A stretch of DNA of 45,286 nucleotides from Pseudomonadota bacterium (GTDB lineage: Bacteria > Pseudomonadota > Gammaproteobacteria > Steroidobacterales > Steroidobacteraceae), in assembly GCA_025355105.1 (NCBI GenBank), contig JANYAE010000076.1, positions 1 to 45,286 on the forward strand, in the 5' to 3' direction. A model generated the notes under the pieces. The model ran no database searches, was not told where the DNA came from, and saw only the letters and a program-made list of their open reading frames with translations. The position numbers were made by a program, and so were the translations under genes. Position 1 is the stretch's first letter. The number at the start of each line of letters is the position of its first letter. Shown in pieces: positions 35,627 to 42,592 of this stretch.

Positions 35627-36490
35627 CTACCGGCGCATCGACATCAGGCCCTGCGGCCTGATTATCAGCGCGGCGAGAAACACTACCAGCGCGACCAGGT
35701 CCCGATAACCGTCGCCGAGCAGCACGCCGCCGAGGCTTTGCAGGACACCAATGGTGATTCCGGCCACGAGCGTGCCAAGAATGCTGCCGAGACCGCCCAG
35801 CACCACAACGGCGAAGCTGTTCAGCAAGAAACCCGCCCCGCTTGAGGGCGTGAACGAGAACGCGAGCCCCATCAGCGTGCCCCCCGCGGCAGTGCACGCG
35901 GCACCGGCCGCGAAGGTCAACATCCGCACTCGCCCCACGTTGACACCTATGACCGCAGCGGCGACCGAATCATGCGCGCACGCACGAAGATCTCGTCCGA
36001 ACGACGTCCTGGTCACGACCAGGTGCGCCGCAACGACCGTCGCGACCGAGATCGCAAACCCAATTACGTAAATCCACCCAACAGTTGCCGGACCAACCGT
36101 CAGGGAACTCGTCGAATATCCAGTCTCGATACTGCGGGTGTTGGCACTAAAACCAACTACAAAGAGATTTTGCAACACGATCGATACACCAAACATCGTC
36201 ATCATCGGCGCCTCCACGCCACGGCCCATGAGCGGCCGGATCAGGAAGTGGTAGAGCGGCGCGGCGAGCAGGGCGAGTGCGAGCGCGATCAGCGGCAGGC
36301 CCAGCAGCGGGTCGATGCCCGTGACTGTCAGGAGAAAATATCCCGCGTATGCGCCGATGACGAGGAGGTCCCCGTGAGCCAGGTTGACGAGGCGCAACAC
36401 GCCAAGTACAAGCGAGAGTCCGAGAGCGGTCAGCGCGAAGATGCCGCCGAGGAGGAACCCCGACGCAAGGCTGCTCGCGATAGCTTCCAT
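35627..36490 (-). CDS. livH: Branched-chain amino-acid-type ABC permease, LivH family
   Basis: A 287-residue permease with about 8 helices. The N-terminal motif LLGGIFALTALGLSLVLGVLRLVNLAHGDLLVIGAY and the coupling loop FGRDLRACAHDSVAAAVIGVNVGRVRMLTFA are typical of LivH (only key text quoted). The C terminus VVVLGGLGSILGTLVAG and ALIIRPQGL agree. I use the ATG at 36490; the frame stays open far upstream, inside the substrate-binding-protein gene, and that part is a shadow. It lies 34 bp after that gene. Confidence 0.92.
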   Translation of the reverse strand: MEAIASSLASGFLLGGIFALTALGLSLVLGVLRLVNLAHGDLLVIGAYAGYFLLTVTGIDPLLGLPLIALALALLAAPLYHFLIRPLMGRGVEAPMMTMFGVSIVLQNLFVVGFSANTRSIETGYSTSSLTVGPATVGWIYVIGFAISVATVVAAHLVVTRTSFGRDLRACAHDSVAAAVIGVNVGRVRMLTFAAGAACTAAGGTLMGLAFSFTPSSGAGFLLNSFAVVVLGGLGSILGTLVAGITIGVLQSLGGVLLGDGYRDLVALVVFLAALIIRPQGLMSMRR

Positions 36491-36524
36491 GCCGCCCACG
36501 GGGCCGGGACCGCTCGCAGTCCGC

Positions 36525-37703
36525 TTATGGGACCGGGAACAACAGCTTCCCGCCTGCAGCTGCAGCAGGCCAGACGACGACCGTCTTTCCCTTCTGCCAC
36601 TGCACCGAGACGATCGGCAGGCGCGCGAAGTGCTGGGCATCGAACCGGACCGGCCCGACGACCAGCGTCGCGTCAGTCTTACCGATCGCGCTGTCGATGG
36701 GCTCAGCGCCGAGGCTTCCAGCCGCCGCAATCGCTGCGAGCAGTACCTTGGCAGCCACGTAGCTGTCGGCGATGTGCTGGCTGCCGGGCTGTCGAGTCTC
36801 CCGCTCGTAGGCCGCCATGAGTTCCTTGGCACCCGGGTATGGCGATGACGGATCCCAGTAGCCACCCACGAGCACGCCGTCGGCGAGCGCTCCGAGCGCT
36901 GTGCCGAACTGGGCGGGCTCCGCTCCCTTCTCGATGACCAGCACCTTTGGGCGGTAGCCCGCGGTCGCAATCTGCTTGCGGATCGACACCGCTTGCGGCG
37001 TGATCGCGTCGACGAGGAGGATATCGGCCCCATTCGACTTGGCGTCGGCGATGATCGACGTGAACTGGCTGTTATCGACTGGGAAGGATGCCGATACCAC
37101 GACTTCCCAGCCGTACTTCTTGGCAAGCTCCGGCCACAGCTGCCCACCCACCACCTGGCCGTCCGGGCCGTTGTCGTGGAGGATCGCGACGCGCTTGTTA
37201 GTCGCAACGCCGGCCTCCGTGATCGCCTTGAACGGAGCCTCGGCGAGATCCGCTTCGTCGAAGAACAGGTCCCAGACGTACTTCCATTGACGTACGCCGG
37301 TGAACGCCCGGCGGGGATCGCAGCCGGTGACCATTGGCACGCGGTGCCGCTCCGCGACCAAGGCGCCTGCATTGACGAGCGCCGGTGTGCACGAACCAAG
37401 GAGCGCGACCGCCTTTTCACGAGAAATCAGCGTCTCGACATTGCCGGCGCTCACGTTCGCATCCGTCTTGTCGTCGCGGATCACGATCCGGACCGGCAGA
37501 CGCTTGCCGCCGATGGCGATCCCGCCCGCCGAGTTGGCCTCGGCAACGGCTCGCTCGTAGCCCCAGCGCTGGAACGCGCCGAAGCTCGCCAGCGCGCCGG
37601 ACAGCGGAAGCGACGCTCCGATCACGATCTCGTCGGCGAGCCCAACCGGGGCCGTGAACAGCGCAAAGAGAAGCGCGGCCGTCGGTACGGTGCGGCGCAG
37701 CAT
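36525..37703 (-). CDS. ABC transporter substrate-binding protein (LivJ-like)
   Basis: A 392-residue periplasmic binding protein. The signal peptide is MLRRTVPTAALLFALFTAPVGLADE. The mature domain starts EIVIGASLPLSGALASFGAFQRWGYERAVAE and includes KRLPVRIVIRDDKTDANVSAGN and LLGSCTPALVNAGALVAERHRVPMV, the pattern of Leu/Ile/Val-type binding proteins (key text only). Many such proteins bind aromatic acids or amides rather than amino acids, so the ligand is open. The start at 37703 is preceded by GGGGG; an upstream ATG at 37763 would hide the signal peptide. First gene of the minus-strand operon with LivH, LivM, fused ATPase, M24-like hydrolase and D-2-hydroxyacid dehydrogenase. Confidence 0.9.
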   Translation of the reverse strand: MLRRTVPTAALLFALFTAPVGLADEIVIGASLPLSGALASFGAFQRWGYERAVAEANSAGGIAIGGKRLPVRIVIRDDKTDANVSAGNVETLISREKAVALLGSCTPALVNAGALVAERHRVPMVTGCDPRRAFTGVRQWKYVWDLFFDEADLAEAPFKAITEAGVATNKRVAILHDNGPDGQVVGGQLWPELAKKYGWEVVVSASFPVDNSQFTSIIADAKSNGADILLVDAITPQAVSIRKQIATAGYRPKVLVIEKGAEPAQFGTALGALADGVLVGGYWDPSSPYPGAKELMAAYERETRQPGSQHIADSYVAAKVLLAAIAAAGSLGAEPIDSAIGKTDATLVVGPVRFDAQHFARLPIVSVQWQKGKTVVVWPAAAAGGKLLFPVP

Positions 37704-37937
37704 GAATCCCCCTATCGAATCGGCGGTCATCGTCGGCAACCGTCGCGGAGCCTGCCGGTTCACGGAAGCGCATCGCGCCGGCCAGACTACCCACCAGACG
37801 GCGTGATCGTATCAATCAGCGATACAGACAGCAACGCCGCCCCATCGGCACGCCGCGTCGATTGCCTCTGCGTGTCGGCAACTGGTCTAATATTGGGTGT
37901 CACCTTTCCTTCAAGACATCACTTTTCACACACGCCG

Positions 37938-38180
37938 CTAGAACCTAAACGTGCCGGTCACGCCGACGGTGCGGGGCTGGACCGAGCGTTCATAGTAGAG
38001 AGTCGACCCGGCCGTGTCTCGCGAGCGAAACAGCACCGGATGCGCATTCGCAAGGTTCTGAGCAAAAAGAGACAGGTCAATTCCCTGCCAGCGGGCGCCG
38101 GCTCGAAGGGCGATCGACTTCGACTGCGGCAAGCCGGGAATCGTTGGATCGCTGACACCATTGTTGGGGTCCTGATTCGC
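37938..38180 (-). pseudogene. C-terminal fragment of a TonB-dependent receptor
   Basis: The last ~80 residues of a receptor barrel: ANQDPNNGVSDPTIPGLPQS, GARWQGIDLSLFAQNLANAHPV and the terminal QPRTVGVTGTFRF with an aromatic end. The reading frame continues into the transposon end at 38180, where receptor homology stops abruptly. The missing N-terminal ~700 residues are not found on the other side of the transposon or elsewhere in the window. It differs from the two complete receptors. Confidence 0.85.
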
Positions 38181-38248
38181 GATGTGAGTTCCGCTTATTG
38201 GTGGCAATTTTCCACTTAATTGCGTCATTGACACAATTAAATGAAACA

Positions 38249-39139
38249 TCACCCCGAATTGAGATCGTCGAGGATCTCTCTGCCCGCTGCTTGAAGGGCG
38301 TCGAGCGTGAGCTTTCTCTTGCCGCAACGTAGCGCGTTCCTCGCGGCAAGCCTGATCATTTCAACGATCCTCCCCGTCACACCTCCGGTGATGTCCAGTA
38401 GATAGTCGACCGCCGCGGCATCGTTTGCAATCGCGGTGACGTCCATCACGAGTTGTTCGCCGAAACCGGCCACGAAGCTCCGAAATTCCTCTGACGCCGT
38501 CCAGATGGGCAGAGCGCAGTGGTCGAACCGGCTCGCGATCTGCGGGTCGGTACGCATCACATGGAGCGCGTCGTCGGTTCCCAAGGCGACAATCGAGATC
38601 CGGAACTCGTTGGAAAGGAACTTGAGCGTATTGAGTGCGGCGCGTTGCTCCCGGGGAATGCACGCGAGCAGGTGATGGAGTTCGTCGACGATCAGGAGCC
38701 GTGGCTTGGCGATCTTGAGCTTGCGAATAGCGTCGTTCTCGAGCTCGGAGAGCGCCGACCCCATCAGCACGGGCATGTCCAGCGCGCGGATGAGCTGCGA
38801 GTAGAAGCTTCGTAGCGTCGGCATCGCAGGCATCTGGAACGCGACGACGGGTGCTGGCGGTCGACGGCCACGCGTCAGCGGGTCCGGGAGGTCTCGCAGG
38901 AATTTGGCGATGATCATGCTCTTTCCAACGCCGCTCGGGCCGTGGATGAGCAGGTTGGGCATGCGAACGCGGTCCGGGAGGTCCTGCAGTTCGGAGATTC
39001 GGCCCAAAATCTGCACAGCCCGGGGATAGCTTACCCAGCGATCGGTCCACAGACGGGCGTACTCAGGATCTGTGGCATTCGGCACCAGCAGCGCCGTGTG
39101 CATCTTTCGTTTCCTTGCAACGGCGCTCATCTGTCCCAT
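38249..39139 (-). CDS. tniB: TniB/TnsC-family transposition ATPase
   Basis: A 296-residue AAA+ ATPase that selects target DNA and activates the TniA transposase. Walker A is GPSGVGKS (residues 67-74), Walker B is PRLLIVDELHHLL (D152, E153), and ALGTDDALHVMRTDPQIASRF provides sensor 1 and the arginine region (key text only). The length and motif order match TniB of Tn5053-type elements rather than IstB of IS21. It overlaps the tniA gene by 13 bp, so it is translationally coupled. A start at 39130 (MSAVARKRK) is also possible. Confidence 0.92.
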   Translation of the reverse strand: MGQMSAVARKRKMHTALLVPNATDPEYARLWTDRWVSYPRAVQILGRISELQDLPDRVRMPNLLIHGPSGVGKSMIIAKFLRDLPDPLTRGRRPPAPVVAFQMPAMPTLRSFYSQLIRALDMPVLMGSALSELENDAIRKLKIAKPRLLIVDELHHLLACIPREQRAALNTLKFLSNEFRISIVALGTDDALHVMRTDPQIASRFDHCALPIWTASEEFRSFVAGFGEQLVMDVTAIANDAAAVDYLLDITGGVTGRIVEMIRLAARNALRCGKRKLTLDALQAAGREILDDLNSG

Positions 39140-40827
39140 ACCTCCCCTGGGTAGGGTTTGGCCGGCTGAGCGAAGTCGATGGCGGCCGCTTCGCCGACGG
39201 TAGCGGCCCGAGGGGTTTCGATTGCCGCCGGCTCGGTCGGCCGTTTGGCGACCTTGCGGCGGTTCCGGGTCTTGGACAGCGCCTTGTCGACGAGCCGCCT
39301 TTGCTCCTCGATGGTCGCGAAGACCGCATCCTCGTTCGCTGTCCGGCGGCCCCGCTCGGCGATGTCTCGCATCGCGGCCTGCTGTTCGCTGAGGCTGATC
39401 GGTGGGCGGCGCAGGTCAGCGTAAGGAACTGCGAGATACTCGTCGCGCCCAGGTATCGTGACGTAGACGCGAGACAGGTTCCGGGGATTGAAGCGGATCC
39501 AGGTGCGCTGTGGTGTCGGAAGCAGCCTGGAAAGCAGCGGATTCCAGTACCGGATATGGAACAACTGAAACCCCGACCGGCTGACCTTCCGCGCAATGAC
39601 CGGCATGAAGTCCACGACCAGTTCCTGAGGCTTCAGGGACTGGCGGACGGATCGCTGCCGGGTGGCACTACGCCACGCAGCGGCCGGGGTCATGTGGATG
39701 CCGCTATGGACGGTCATGTGATACCGCCCGACGATTTCGAGAGTCAGCCAGGATTCGAGTTCGGCCAGGGTGAGGGCGGACCGCTTCTCGCTGCGGTAGG
39801 TGCCTCGCTCCTTCGGATTCGAGCCGGTCATCCCGGGTAGGCCGTGAATCCGCCTCATCAGGGTGCCGAGATACCGCTCAATGTGCCCGCCGGTATATGG
39901 TCGACCGGGCGACCGATACATGAGCCGGATGTCGTGGCGTTCGCAGCCGCGGCGCAGAGCTTCACTGTGAAACTCCTTGGCGTTGTCCAGGTGCAGGGCC
40001 TCAGGCAGCCCGTACATGGGCCACTCGATTCCGACTCCAACCTTGTATAGCCAATTGTTCTTCGGCAGGCAGGCCATCCCAAGCGCCATCGCCACAGACG
40101 CGGCTGAGGGCGAGTCGAGAGACACTTGGAATCCGAGGACCGCCCTCGTCGCAATATCGAACACCACCGTGATCCACGGCCGCCCGATCGGTTGTCGTAT
40201 CCCCTCTTGCACGACGATGACGTCGACCAGCGTGTGATCAACCTGGACAATGCCGAGTGCGCGCCGGGTTGCTGGAATATCTGACGGCGGTCCCTCCTCC
40301 TTCCGCCGCCGACTCGGGCCTCCGCGTGCCCGGAGCCGCGCCTCGACCGCACCCCGAGAGACATGAGGGAGGCCGGCCCGTTTGCAGCGACGATTGGCCT
40401 CGTCATGCGCGGCCGATATCGGCAGGATCTCCCGCTTCGACATCCAATCGTCGAGCACGCCCTCGATGATCGCGTCGCGTTCGAAATCAAGTCGCCGATT
40501 GCCGGCCTTCGGGCCTCGCTGCACCGGCAACAGCGAAGTCAGTGTCGAGTCGCGCCGCCATTTTTCGATCCAGCGGTAGAGCACACGCATGGAGACACGG
40601 GCCTTGCGCGCGACGGACGCGTATCGCTGAGTACCGCCAGTCTTTGACGCCAGCGCCATCTTCACGAACCGCATGCGGCGGCGCGCGATGTTCCAATCTG
40701 TCTTCGAGATATCGAGAAGCTCGGCCTGTCTCTCGAGAGCGCGCGGGTCATCGGCCGGAGCGGTGTCATCGCTTCGGCGATGCCGTGACGGCGTTTTGCG
40801 CTGGACTCGGGCTATTTGGGCCTCCAA
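39127..40827 (-). CDS. tniA: TniA/TnsB-family DDE transposase
   Basis: A 566-residue transposase of the Mu/Tn7 TnsB group. The N-terminal helix-turn-helix region (YASVARKARVSMRVLYRWIEKW) is followed by the integrase core with D197 (IVQVDHTLVDV), D281 (LHLDNAKEFHSE) and E317 (GGHIERYLG), a D-35-E spacing. The Mu C-terminal beta-barrel domain starts around residue 415. All catalytic residues are present, so the protein may still be active. It is the first gene of the tniA-tniB pair. Confidence 0.93.
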   Translation of the reverse strand: MEAQIARVQRKTPSRHRRSDDTAPADDPRALERQAELLDISKTDWNIARRRMRFVKMALASKTGGTQRYASVARKARVSMRVLYRWIEKWRRDSTLTSLLPVQRGPKAGNRRLDFERDAIIEGVLDDWMSKREILPISAAHDEANRRCKRAGLPHVSRGAVEARLRARGGPSRRRKEEGPPSDIPATRRALGIVQVDHTLVDVIVVQEGIRQPIGRPWITVVFDIATRAVLGFQVSLDSPSAASVAMALGMACLPKNNWLYKVGVGIEWPMYGLPEALHLDNAKEFHSEALRRGCERHDIRLMYRSPGRPYTGGHIERYLGTLMRRIHGLPGMTGSNPKERGTYRSEKRSALTLAELESWLTLEIVGRYHMTVHSGIHMTPAAAWRSATRQRSVRQSLKPQELVVDFMPVIARKVSRSGFQLFHIRYWNPLLSRLLPTPQRTWIRFNPRNLSRVYVTIPGRDEYLAVPYADLRRPPISLSEQQAAMRDIAERGRRTANEDAVFATIEEQRRLVDKALSKTRNRRKVAKRPTEPAAIETPRAATVGEAAAIDFAQPAKPYPGEVWDR

Positions 40828-40850
40828 GCCGGCGTTTCAATTAGTGACGC

Positions 40851-41695
40851 GGATCTGTTGCGGGAACGGAGGGTTGGTAGGATTGGGTCTCTGAGGAGCC
40901 AGGAATGCCCCGTCACAGACGTCGAGATCCGATGTTCCGGTATCGCCGCCACGAGGACGAGATCATCGTGCTGGCTGTCCGATGGTACATCTCGTACCGG
41001 TTGAGCCTCCGGGACCTGACGGAAATGCTCGACGAGCGGGGGATCAACATCCACCCGTCTACGATCTGGCGGTGGGTTCAGCGCTACGTTCCTGAGTTTG
41101 AGAAGCGCTGGGACAGGCTCCGGCGCCCGACGGGCAGTTCTTGGCGCGTCGACGAAACGTACGTACAGATTCGAGGCCGGTGGCTCTACCTCTATAGGGC
41201 GGTCGACAAGGAAGGCCGGACGATCGATTTCCTTCTGCGCCCCGACCGCGGCGTTGCAGCCGCCCAAGCGTTCTTCCGCAAAGCCGTGGCCACGAATCAA
41301 GGACGCGGACCACGGAAGGTAACGCTCGACGGGCACGCTCCGAGTCGCCGGGCGCTGTGGCTGCTGCGCCGCGACGCGATGTTCTGGCGTCACGTTCAGG
41401 TTCGGACCAACCGCTACCTGAACAACATCGTTGAGCAGGACCACCGAGCCGTCAAGCGACGATGCTCGGCCATGCACGGTTTCAAGTCCGTGCGGGCCGC
41501 GGCGGTTGCCATCGCCGGAATTGAGCTCGCCCATCGGATCAGAAAGCGTCAGTTCCGGTTAGGTCGGGCCCGCGGTCGCCGGCGCCACTCGATGCAAAGC
41601 GCCTGGGATCGGGCGCTGTTCGGCACCTAACCGCGAGTCGAGTACCACTGCGATTCGGAGCCTATTCGCCATCTGTCCGTATCCGCAACAGATCC
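40851..41695 (+). mobile_element. IS6-family insertion sequence, complete
   Basis: Inverted repeats: GGATCTGTTGCGGGAACGG at 40851-40869 and the complement with one mismatch at 41677-41695, giving an 845-bp element around one transposase gene. The start GGxTCTGTTGC is the IS6-type end. The 8-bp flanks are AGTGACGC and GATAGGGC, so there is no target duplication, which points to a recombination product or an old insertion with a deleted side. Confidence 0.85.
40905..41630 (+). CDS. IS6-family transposase
   Basis: A 241-residue DDE transposase. The N-terminal helix-turn-helix region is YRLSLRDLTEMLDERGINIH followed by PSTIWRWVQRYVPEFEKRW. The catalytic residues are D83 (WRVDETYVQIRGRW), D142 (KVTLDGHAPSRRAL) and E177 (YLNNIVEQDHRAVKRR), a D-34-E spacing as in IS6/IS240 members. 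The C terminus GIELAHRIRKRQF is standard. It is intact and could act on related ends, but the MITE ends at 4955 and 14548 differ from the ends of this element. Confidence 0.95.
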   Translation: MPRHRRRDPMFRYRRHEDEIIVLAVRWYISYRLSLRDLTEMLDERGINIHPSTIWRWVQRYVPEFEKRWDRLRRPTGSSWRVDETYVQIRGRWLYLYRAVDKEGRTIDFLLRPDRGVAAAQAFFRKAVATNQGRGPRKVTLDGHAPSRRALWLLRRDAMFWRHVQVRTNRYLNNIVEQDHRAVKRRCSAMHGFKSVRAAAVAIAGIELAHRIRKRQFRLGRARGRRRHSMQSAWDRALFGT

Positions 41696-41712
41696 GATAG
41701 GGCGGGGAAATT

Positions 41713-42438
41713 TCAGCTGCGACGCTTCTTGCGTGCGGACGAGCGGGGCTTGCGTGCAGGCTCGGCGCGTGAGCCTGCCCCGCTTGTCTCGAGCAGCCGT
41801 GTCTCCGGGGCCGAGCAGAGCGACAGTACGCGACATCGGCCGGCGCTTGCGGCAACGTACGCGTGGCCCATTCCGCTATCAAAATAGATTGAGTCTCCAC
41901 CCTTGAGCCGCACCGGCGCATACATGCTCGTATAGAAGTCCACCTCGCCCTCAATCACGAAGGCGTATTCCTCGCCGGGATGGCGGATCAACTCTCCGAA
42001 CTCTTCGAGGCTGTGGGCGTGCAGCTCGGCGACGATCGGAATGATGCGTTTGTTGAGGATCTCCCCCGCCGGATAGAGATACAGGTAGTTCCGGGTCTCG
42101 ATCGCCTTGCCGTCGCCGGCTCGCGTGACGCTGCGGCGCCCGCTCGCGCTGGGCTCGCTGTGGAGCGCGGTCTCGCCGTTGAAGAAGGCAGAAACGTCAA
42201 CGTGGAGCCCCGTGCTCAGGCGAACAAGCTTGTCGTACGTCAGGGACATCTTGTCGTTCTCGATCTTCGATAAGGTGGACATCGGCAGTCCCGTACGCTG
42301 GCTGACCTGGGCAAGCGTCCAGCCGTGCTTGCGGCGCAGCGTTTTCAGCACCATCCCGGGTCTGGCGACGGAGCCGGTGGCGAATGGCTGCTCCGTCATC
42401 GCCTGCGTGGCACGAGCGTGAGCGGATTCTTTTGGCAT
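41713..42438 (-). CDS. XRE-family regulator with C-terminal cupin domain
   Basis: A 241-residue repressor-type protein: an N-terminal helix-turn-helix (LKTLRRKHGWTLAQVSQRTG, LPMSTLSKIENDKMSLTYDKL) around residues 30-85 and a cupin sensor domain around 125-215 (RHPGEEYAFVIEGEVDFY, GDSIYFDSGMGHAYVA). The tail is basic (ARKPRSSARKKRRS). The family (PuuR/SutR-like) controls catabolism of amines, amino acids and related compounds. It is divergent from the TonB receptor at 42593, with 154 bp between, and probably controls that unit. The IS6 right end lies 18 bp past its stop. Confidence 0.9.
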   Translation of the reverse strand: MPKESAHARATQAMTEQPFATGSVARPGMVLKTLRRKHGWTLAQVSQRTGLPMSTLSKIENDKMSLTYDKLVRLSTGLHVDVSAFFNGETALHSEPSASGRRSVTRAGDGKAIETRNYLYLYPAGEILNKRIIPIVAELHAHSLEEFGELIRHPGEEYAFVIEGEVDFYTSMYAPVRLKGGDSIYFDSGMGHAYVAASAGRCRVLSLCSAPETRLLETSGAGSRAEPARKPRSSARKKRRS

Positions 42439-42477
42439 CCATCAATCCTACCTGCAGGCGTACAGTTGAAAAAGGAC

Positions 42478-42509
42478 TTGCAAAATCTGAAACATTATTG
42501 TCATATATG
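42478..42509 (+). promoter_or_regulatory. Possible promoter/operator of the TonB receptor gene
   Basis: An AT-rich stretch in otherwise GC-rich DNA between the divergent XRE gene and the receptor gene. TTGCAA at 42478-42483 is a possible -35, and the perfect palindrome CATATATG at 42502-42509 lies at the -10 position. It may serve both as core promoter and as an XRE operator. Confidence 0.35.
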
Positions 42510-42592
42510 AATATCGGTTCCACCCCAACCTGAAGCTTGGGGAGACCGTTCCCACCGAGTCCGAATTCCGGCGATCACAGGGGACAACAATC

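Larger units (their letters stand above)
38180..40827 (-). mobile_element. tniA-tniB transposon (Tn5053/Tn552-type), one end visible
   Basis: The right end begins at TGTGAGTTCCGCTTATTGG (38183-38201), followed by a short AT-rich stretch with arms TTAATTG and CAATTAA, then tniB and tniA, both on the minus strand. The insertion cut a TonB receptor gene. The same 22 bp occur at 4820-4841. No inverted copy was found beyond tniA, where an IS6 element begins 23 bp after the tniA start, so the other end is probably lost. No tniQ or resolvase gene is visible. Confidence 0.75.

Noticed and set aside
38210..38245. Hairpin arms TTAATTG/CAATTAA as a transcription terminator of tniB
   Set aside because: The arms are AT-rich, widely spaced and lack a U-tract in the right direction; they fit transposon-end binding sites better.
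38249..40827. CRISPR-associated transposon
   Set aside because: tniA and tniB are present, but there is no tniQ, no cas gene and no spaced direct repeats in the visible sequence.
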